A stretch of DNA of 9,735 nucleotides from Anaerolineales bacterium (GTDB lineage Bacteria > Chloroflexota > Anaerolineae > 4572-78 > NAK82). The stretch covers positions 1 through 9,735 of the forward strand of contig JAHELX010000193.1 of assembly GCA_024643945.1 (NCBI GenBank). Reading direction: 5' to 3'. This document shows, in pieces, positions 5,722-9,735 of this stretch (the first letter of the stretch is position 1; each line of letters opens with the position of its first letter). The notes under the pieces are model-generated. The model was not told the DNA's origin. It made no database searches and saw only the letters and a program-made list of their open reading frames with translations. The position numbers and the translations under genes are program-made.

Positions 5722-6137
5722 CAGGACACCTCCTCCCCTTTTAAGATCCTGTCCGCCGCTTCGGCCAACTCCTCGGCCAGTTTGTGCGCCAATGCCTGCC
5801 CGTCGGGATTCAGCCGGGAGACACCCTTGGGACGCAAGGTTCGGTTACGGCGGAAGGTGTCGAGCACGTTGGCCTCATAGGCTACCTGTCCACCGGTCTC
5901 GGCCACCATCTTGCTGGCGCACGCCAGCTTGCAGCCGTCCACAGCAATGACCGGGTCCGACTGCACTCGGGCTTGCAGTTCCTCGTCCCCCAGCACCAAC
6001 AGCGACAAGGCCACGACTTCGGTACTTCCAGGCCGCAAATCCTCGACCAGGCTGTAAGCCGCCTCGCGCCCCACCGTACCATAGGTCTTGCCGATGCCAC
6101 TGCACGGCACGATCAGCACCCGTCCATTCTCGCTCAT
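5721..6137 (-). CDS. DGC-domain zinc-binding protein
   Basis: A 138-residue stand-alone DGC domain. The N-terminal strand ends in VPCSG (C12), like a P-loop-shaped turn, and is followed by IGKTYGTVGREAAY. The family motif is IAVDGCKLACA with D67-G68-C69 and C73. C12, C69 and C73 are the likely metal or sulfur ligands. The rest is an alpha/beta fold with a helical tail and no membrane segment. The start overlaps the GcvH-like stop (ATGA) with AGGAG only two bases upstream, so translation is probably coupled. It and the next gene are unequal paralogues that may act as a hetero-complex. No reaction is established for this family; a role in zinc or soft-metal binding is prediction. Confidence 0.87.
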   Translation of the reverse strand: MSENGRVLIVPCSGIGKTYGTVGREAAYSLVEDLRPGSTEVVALSLLVLGDEELQARVQSDPVIAVDGCKLACASKMVAETGGQVAYEANVLDTFRRNRTLRPKGVSRLNPDGQALAHKLAEELAEAADRILKGEEVS

Positions 6138-6583
6138 AGCTCCTTCGATTCCTCCTGCGCTTCGGCCTTCATCGCCTCGTAATAGGTCTCTGGATCGAGC
6201 AAGTTGGCGCGGTCAGTCTCCCAGTCGGTTGCTTCCACCAGGGCCAGCCAGCCCTCTCCGTAGGGGTCCTGGTTGACCGACTCGGGCGCATCTTCCAGCG
6301 AAGGGTTTATCTCTTGTATGACGCCGCTGATGGGCGAGGGGAGCACCAGGTTGACTTTGATGGTCTCGATGCTGGCCAAATCATCGCCTGGGGCCAATTG
6401 GGTGCCCTCTGGCTCCACGTCGGTAAAGGCCACGTCCCCCGACGTTTGCTGCAGATAATCGCTCAGGCCAATCCGTGCCAACTTGCCCTCCAATTTGATC
6501 CACAGGTGGCCGTCGCTATACAGCCGATCAGTGGCTACTCGAAAGGTAAATTTGTCAACGGTTGTTTCTAGAAATTCAGGCAT
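6134..6583 (-). CDS. GcvH-like lipoyl carrier protein
   Basis: This 149-residue protein has the GcvH fold: YSDGHLWIKLEGKLARIGLS (residues 22-41) matches the typical H-protein opening. The block SIETIKVNLVLPSPISG (71-87) holds K76 at the lipoylated position, where H-proteins read ESVKA. NQDPYGEGWL (104-113) is the conserved C-terminal loop. It carries about 20 residues more than usual, mostly an acidic tail. AGGAG lies nine bases before the ATG. No glycine cleavage P or T genes are present, and it sits between arsC and two DGC genes, so glycine breakdown is unlikely to be its job. Other stand-alone GcvH-like proteins carry lipoate in sulfur oxidation (LbpA with sHdr) or in stress operons. Dihydrolipoyl groups bind arsenite tightly, so a carrier, sensor or reductant role fits the context. 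Confidence 0.9.
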   Translation of the reverse strand: MPEFLETTVDKFTFRVATDRLYSDGHLWIKLEGKLARIGLSDYLQQTSGDVAFTDVEPEGTQLAPGDDLASIETIKVNLVLPSPISGVIQEINPSLEDAPESVNQDPYGEGWLALVEATDWETDRANLLDPETYYEAMKAEAQEESKEL

Positions 6584-6658
6584 CGAAATTCGCTCCTATC
6601 AAAGATACAGTGTTCACAGAAAGCCTGGCAAGGGTATGTATTCCCTGTCTCCCTGCCG

Positions 6659-6688
6659 GCACTGACTAAACTCATGACCTGTCAGTGC
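6659..6688. repeat. 8-bp inverted repeat at the arsC stop
   Basis: Arms gcactgac (6659-6666) and gtcagtgc (6681-6688) flank a 14-nt loop holding the arsC stop codon. No T-run follows on the minus strand, so it is not a clear terminator. It could reduce read-through or protect the 3' end of the ars message before the 88-nt gap to the GcvH-like gene. Confidence 0.4.
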
Positions 6689-7112
6689 GAGGGTACGCCC
6701 GGTCGCGCAGGAGGGCCGGCACCTGTTCGGCGATGGCGTCGCGCACGGATCGGAAGACGGCCATCACTTCCTCGTCAGTTCCGCTTGCCTTAGCCGGGTC
6801 GGGGAAACCCAAGTGAACCCGCTTCCCCCGACCAAGCCAGACAGGACAATTCTCGGCCGCGTCGTCGCAGACGGTCACCACCAGGTCAAAGGGGACGTCC
6901 CGGAACTCGTCGGCGTGCTTGGAAGTACGCCCCTGCCAGTCAATCCCAATCTCAGCCAGGGCGACCACCGCTTTGGGGTGGACGTATCCGGCCGGCTGGG
7001 TGCCGGCCGAACCGGCCTCCCACTCGTCGCCCAGCCGGCTATTGACGATGGCCTCGGCCATCTGGCTGCGGCAGGAGTTACCAGTACACAAGAACAATAC
7101 GCGACGTTTCAC
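6672..7112 (-). CDS. arsC: Arsenate reductase, LMW-phosphatase type
   Basis: ArsC reduces arsenate to arsenite in the cytoplasm so that the Acr3 pump can expel it. The 146-residue protein has the phosphatase loop C9-T-G-N-S-C-R15 (C-X5-R) and the aspartate in FPDPA (D105). It also has the two resolving cysteines C82 and C89 in VCDDAAENCP, the arrangement of the thioredoxin-coupled S. aureus/B. subtilis class. It thus needs a thioredoxin; the small thioredoxin further down the operon is a candidate, though a housekeeping one would also serve. Translation starts at GTG, overlapping the arsR stop (GTGA), with GAGGG upstream. Length is normal and no catalytic residue is missing. Confidence 0.97.
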   Translation of the reverse strand: MKRRVLFLCTGNSCRSQMAEAIVNSRLGDEWEAGSAGTQPAGYVHPKAVVALAEIGIDWQGRTSKHADEFRDVPFDLVVTVCDDAAENCPVWLGRGKRVHLGFPDPAKASGTDEEVMAVFRSVRDAIAEQVPALLRDRAYPRTDRS

Positions 7113-7510
7113 TTTGCTTTTCCCTCAAGCAACATCAACGATGGATCAATCATCATCTGCTGCCCCTCCGGCCCACACAGCACTGGCCGCTCTTGGATAC
7201 GCGCCGGGTCGAGAAACTCATTGAACCAGGCGCGCCAGCGGGCCACCGCCTTCTTGTTCACGGCATAGTAAATCCAGCGGCCGTCTACCGCGTCGCGGCG
7301 GCTACGCACCAGGCCAGCCTCGCGCAACACACGCAGGTGGTGCGAAAGCAGATTGGGCGGCAGCCCCAACTTTTCGTTCAGCTCGCAGTTGCATGAATCT
7401 CCCTGCATCAAAATGTCGAAGATACGCAGGCGGTTGGGGTCGGCCAGACTCTTCAGTATAGCGGCGACTTCTTCCAACGTTTGCTCGCCTACACATAACT
7501 TTTCGCTCAT
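7109..7510 (-). CDS. arsR: ArsR-family arsenic-responsive repressor
   Basis: The 133-residue protein is a winged-helix ArsR/SmtB repressor. SLADPNRLRIFDIL (21-34) is the typical helix 1-2 region. C40-N-C42 in GDSCNCEL matches the metalloid-sensing C-x-C of ArsR (ELCVCDL in E. coli). LPPNLLSHHLRVLREAGLV (50-68) is the recognition helix-turn-helix, and the wing follows at 69-84. Extra cysteines C6 and C112 could add to arsenite binding. I chose the ATG at 7510 because AAGGA lies six bases upstream; a GTG at 7531 and an ATG at 7516 are also in frame but poorly placed. Unusually the repressor gene lies after the pump gene, so it should repress its own transcript through operators before acr3. Confidence 0.95.
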   Translation of the reverse strand: MSEKLCVGEQTLEEVAAILKSLADPNRLRIFDILMQGDSCNCELNEKLGLPPNLLSHHLRVLREAGLVRSRRDAVDGRWIYYAVNKKAVARWRAWFNEFLDPARIQERPVLCGPEGQQMMIDPSLMLLEGKAK

Positions 7511-7607
7511 TGCCATTCCTTCTCTATCCACACCTCAACTTGTTTTGGCGGCCATCATCACGTCGGTCAGCGGGGCAGTGATTCCGGCACTTTAACAGGC
7601 GCGATTT

Positions 7608-8716
7608 CTATTCAACCCCCACGGCACTGGTTGCAGTCCGGCGGCCAAACAAAGCCTTGCCCAGCCACAGCGACACATAGACCAGGCCGATCAGCACTGG
7701 CACTTCGATCAGTGGCCCGATAACCGTGGCCAACGCTTCCTGGGAGGCAATGGTGAAAGTGCCCACCGCCACGGCAATCGCCAGCTCAAAGTTATTGCTG
7801 GCAGCGGTAAAGGATTGGGTGGCTGCCATCTCGTAGCTGAACTTAAAGGCAGCAGAGAGGCCAAAGGATAGGAAGAACATAAGGATGAAATACACCAGCA
7901 ACGGTATGGCTACCTTGAGCACGTCCAGCGGTTGAGCCAGGATGCGATCGCCCTGCATGGCGAACATGACGACGATGGTGAAGAGCAGACCGACTAAGGC
8001 TGTCGGACCCAGGCGCGGCATCAACCTCGTTTCGTACCACTCGTGACCCTTGCGCCGCAAGAAGTAGAAACGGGTGATGATGCCGGCTGCCAGGGGGATG
8101 CCCAGGAAGATGAGCACGCTCTTGGCAATGTCCCACATAGTGATATTGACCACGGTTCCCTGGAAACCGAGCCAGCCGGGCATGAGTTTCAGGTAGAAGT
8201 AGGCCAGCGGGCTGTACATCACAATCTGGAAAATCGAATTGAGCGCGACCAACACCGCGCAATACTCACTGTCGCCACCCGCCAGCATATTCCAGATGAG
8301 CACCATCGCAATGCAGCGTGCCAGGCCGACGATAATTAGCCCGGTGCGGAAGTGGGGCTCGTTGGGCAGGAAAATCCAGGCCAGGGCGAACATGGCCGCC
8401 GGGCCGACAATCCAGTTTAAAACCAGAGAGACGCTGAACTGCCGCCAGGCGTCGGTGATCTTGCTCAGTTCCTCGTACTTAACCTTGGCCAGCACAGGGT
8501 ACATCATCCACAAAAGGCGATGGCAATGGGCAGCGACACAGTGCCAATGCTCAGGGCGTTGAACACGTCTTTGATGCCTGGTGCGACTGCGCCCAGCCCC
8601 ACCCCGATGGCCATGGCCAGGAAAATCCACAAGGGCAGAAAACGGTCCAGCAGCGAAAGTTGGCCCACGATACTCTTGGCCGCGGGTTGAGCGATAGAAC
8701 GTGGAGTTATGGCCAT
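7608..8716 (-). pseudogene. acr3: Acr3 arsenite efflux permease, split by a frameshift
   Basis: Acr3 exports arsenite driven by the proton motive force. Two frames make up the gene: 8716-8504 encodes the N-terminus (LSLLDRFLPLWIFLAMAIGV up to LPIAIAF), and the downstream frame resumes at LWMMYPVLAKVKYEEL and runs to 7608. Adding one T to the four-T run (A-run at 8512-8515 on the plus strand) gives ...PIAIAFLWMMYP... without a gap, 369 residues in all, normal for the family. The essential cysteine in GLARCIAMVLIWN (about residue 135) and the glutamate in NNFELAIAVA (about 311) are both present, as are about ten membrane segments. Everything but the single base is intact, so a sequencing error or very recent mutation is likely. 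AAAGGT seven bases upstream supports the ATG at 8716. Confidence 0.93.
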
Positions 8717-8825
8717 TTCAATTACCTTTCTCTTATTGTTAGTGCCCTATCAAGGCTGAATTGACAAGTAATCTTGCCTCCCATGGCGGCTGTTTCTACT
8801 CTGCAAATCATGCTTGACGGGGCAT

Positions 8826-8847
8826 TAGTTCAATGTTTATTGAACTA
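8826..8847. promoter_or_regulatory. Probable ArsR operator 1
   Basis: Perfect palindrome with 9-bp arms (tagttcaat / attgaacta) and a 4-nt centre. Its core TTCAATGTTTATTGAA fits the TTCAA-N6-TTGAA type of ArsR/SmtB operators. It lies about 110 bp before the acr3 start, and the regulator is encoded in the same operon. Direct binding is inferred. Confidence 0.6.
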
Positions 8848-8931
8848 TTTGGTGAAAAAATTCATTTGTTCACATCCTGGAGTATACGCCGTGGGACCTG
8901 CGGCGACCAGTGACAATATTCCTGAGGAAGG

Positions 8932-8945
8932 GTGACATTTGTCAC
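8932..8945. promoter_or_regulatory. GTGACA-TT-TGTCAC palindrome
   Basis: A perfect 6-2-6 palindrome between the two ArsR-like sites. A further half site GTGACA stands at 8910-8915, exactly 22 bp before the left arm, two helical turns away. It looks like a binding site for a second dimeric regulator; no encoded regulator in the window obviously matches it. Confidence 0.4.
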
Positions 8946-8949
8946 ACTG

Positions 8950-8967
8950 TTTCAATGCTTGTTGAAA
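8950..8967. promoter_or_regulatory. Probable ArsR operator 2
   Basis: Palindrome with 6-bp arms tttcaa/ttgaaa. Its core TTCAATGCTTGTTGAA differs from operator 1 at only two of 16 positions, and the centres are 122 bp apart. Two matched sites suggest cooperative binding or looping, or two promoters. Confidence 0.55.
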
Positions 8968-9080
8968 TATATTGCCAAAAATTTTCTGCCTGACACTTCC
9001 AACAGGCGAATAAGTTCTTCTATTCCCGTAATTGCTCACCCTCCCGGAGCACCCAATGGTCCCGAGCGCCCGATGGTCCC

Positions 9081-9136
9081 CTGCACAGGGGAAAGCCCCT
9101 CCACGGGGCTGCACAGGGGAAAGCCCCCCCACGGGG
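9081..9136. repeat. Two-copy 28-bp tandem repeat
   Basis: Units 9081-9108 and 9109-9136 differ at one base (T at 9100, C at 9128). Each begins CTGCACAGGGGAAAGCCCC and ends in ACGGGG, and each contains complementary runs of G and C that can fold. It lies in the gap after nfeD. It may belong to a genome-wide intergenic repeat family. Confidence 0.85.
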
Positions 9137-9137
9137 C
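9092..9137 (-). terminator. Tandem terminator-like hairpins after nfeD
   Basis: On the minus strand each repeat unit forms a hairpin of GCCCC and GGGGC arms around a 5-nt loop (9137-9123 and, with one more pair, 9110-9094), each followed by TTT. The stems are strong but the T-runs are only three long, and they begin about 119 nt after the nfeD stop. They could end nfeD transcripts before the ars promoter. Confidence 0.35.
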
Positions 9138-9255
9138 AGGTTTAGGCAAACGTAAAGCACAGGCCATGGCTACACTCGGCAATTCAGACGCAGAATGTTC
9201 ACTCAATGGTACCTGCCGGAGGTAGGCTGAGTAGTTACCTATTCCCGTCTGTTGC

Positions 9256-9735
9256 TCAGGATTCGCGCTTCACGCGCAGTCGGAATCCTTCCACCGACTT
9301 CACACGGACCTGCTCGCCGGCTTTGATGGGGGGATCTTCGGCATCGGCTTTCCACCATTCTCCCTTAAGGAAGACGGTCCCTGTCGGCGACAGGTCGGTG
9401 CGGGCGGTAGCCAGGGCCCCCACCATAGCTTCGGCGCCAGTCGTGGCAATCCGGCGCTGGATGGCGACTGCTTTGGTGACGATGAAAGCGAAGAAAGCCC
9501 CGGTTGCCAGTGCCACGCTGAACACCAGGCTGCGCGAAACGGCATAGACGGGCGAGTTGAAGAGAATAAGTGACCCCAGGACAAAAGACGCAATACCCCC
9601 TACCGTCAACACGCCGTGGGTCGGCGCTTTAATGTCGACGACGAATAATATGAAAGCGAGCGCGATGAAAAGCAACCCGGTATAGTTGACGTCGAGCACT
9701 CCCAGCGCATAGAAGGCGAGCAACAGACAGATGAC
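9256..9735 (-). CDS. nfeD: NfeD family protein, C-terminal part (cut by window edge)
   Basis: The frame is open to the window edge (gtc at 9735-9733), so the true start lies outside; a TTG at 9723 is not the start. The visible 159 residues hold the membrane part and the C-terminal domain of a long NfeD (NfeD1b type), a membrane protein whose missing N-terminal half would be a ClpP-like serine protease. Three to four hydrophobic segments run from the edge to about residue 90 and include the conserved LFVVDIKAPTHGVLTVGG stretch. The soluble tail (about 100-159: GAEAMVGALATARTDLSPTG ... GEWWKADAEDPPIKAGEQV) is the OB-fold NfeD domain. NfeD genes usually pair with a flotillin/stomatin gene, which may lie beyond or elsewhere. 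It is separated from the ars genes by 539 bp and is probably an independent unit. Confidence 0.9.
   Translation of the reverse strand, partial: VICLLLAFYALGVLDVNYTGLLFIALAFILFVVDIKAPTHGVLTVGGIASFVLGSLILFNSPVYAVSRSLVFSVALATGAFFAFIVTKAVAIQRRIATTGAEAMVGALATARTDLSPTGTVFLKGEWWKADAEDPPIKAGEQVRVKSVEGFRLRVKRES

Larger units (their letters stand above)
8717..9255. other. Gene-free regulatory region between nfeD and ars genes
   Basis: No credible gene is found in these 539 bases; open frames on both strands run through repeats and lack family features. It contains the tandem GC-rich repeat near the nfeD side, then two ArsR-like palindromes and one GTGACA palindrome nearer acr3. The part from 8717 to about 9010 is visibly richer in A and T than its surroundings, as expected of a promoter region. 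I could not pick a convincing -35/-10 pair for acr3: TTGTCA at 8764-8759 (minus strand) has no good partner. Nothing is seen between 9138 and 9255 beyond a weak 5-bp hairpin (tacct/aggta, 9210-9224). Confidence 0.7.

Noticed and set aside
7541..7597. Short frame reading SAGITAPLTDVMMAAKTS before the arsR start
   Set aside because: It looks like the tail of a protein but follows a stop directly, has no start codon near its beginning and is only 17 residues, so it could be chance.
8759..8764. TTGTCA as -35 box for acr3 on the minus strand
   Set aside because: No acceptable -10 hexamer stands 16-18 bases downstream; TATACT near 8880-8886 is also unpartnered, with the nearest TTGTCA 24 bases away.
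9081..9136. Possible CRISPR-like array
   Set aside because: Only two head-to-tail units occur with no spacers between them, and no cas gene is near.
8845..9225. Overlapping frames on both strands in the nfeD-acr3 gap
   Set aside because: Both run through the tandem repeat and the operator palindromes, lack family features and have no good ribosome site.

Overview
The window reads as a chromosomal segment of a GC-rich, probably anaerobic or facultative environmental bacterium. The gene mix (DGC zinc-binding proteins, thioredoxin-VKOR fusion, FmdE and TSUP pair, NfeD, Acr3/LMW-type ArsC) and gene texture fit Chloroflexota (Anaerolineae-like) best. That assignment is inference from gene content only; no rRNA or other marker is present. 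Every credible gene lies on the minus strand, so transcription runs from high to low coordinates.

Reading in transcription order: the 3' part of an nfeD gene enters from the right edge (9256-9735). A 539-bp gene-free region follows (8717-9255). It holds a two-copy 28-bp GC-rich tandem repeat that folds into terminator-like hairpins, two near-identical palindromes of the type TTCAATG(T/C)TT(A/G)TTGAA that look like ArsR operators, and a GTGACA-TT-TGTCAC palindrome between them. Then comes an arsenic resistance set: acr3 (7608-8716, broken by one frameshift in a short homopolymer), arsR (7109-7510) and arsC (6672-7112).

The same strand continues with a tightly packed block whose stops and starts overlap or nearly touch: a GcvH-like lipoyl carrier protein, two DGC-domain proteins, an OsmC-family protein, a small zinc-ribbon protein and a glutaredoxin-size thioredoxin (MTH895/TM0996 type). 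After a 127-nt to 143-nt gap with a perfect 13-bp inverted repeat come an FmdE-family protein with a C-terminal zinc finger and a TSUP (TauE/SafE) permease. I know of no named system that combines these. The shared theme is thiols, lipoyl dithiols, zinc or soft-metal sites and sulfur-anion export. A redox relay or thiol-repair module supporting arsenic (or sulfite/sulfur) stress is a reasonable hypothesis, and it is the most interesting thing in the window.

The left part holds a stub of a proC-like (pyrroline-5-carboxylate reductase) gene starting on the TSUP stop codon, a membrane thioredoxin-VKOR fusion with its own plausible promoter, a 48-residue protein, a 16-codon stub, a cysteine-containing lipoprotein and a 66-residue protein of unknown function. 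This section is about disulfide formation outside the cytoplasm and carries two apparent gene remnants, which suggests past rearrangement.
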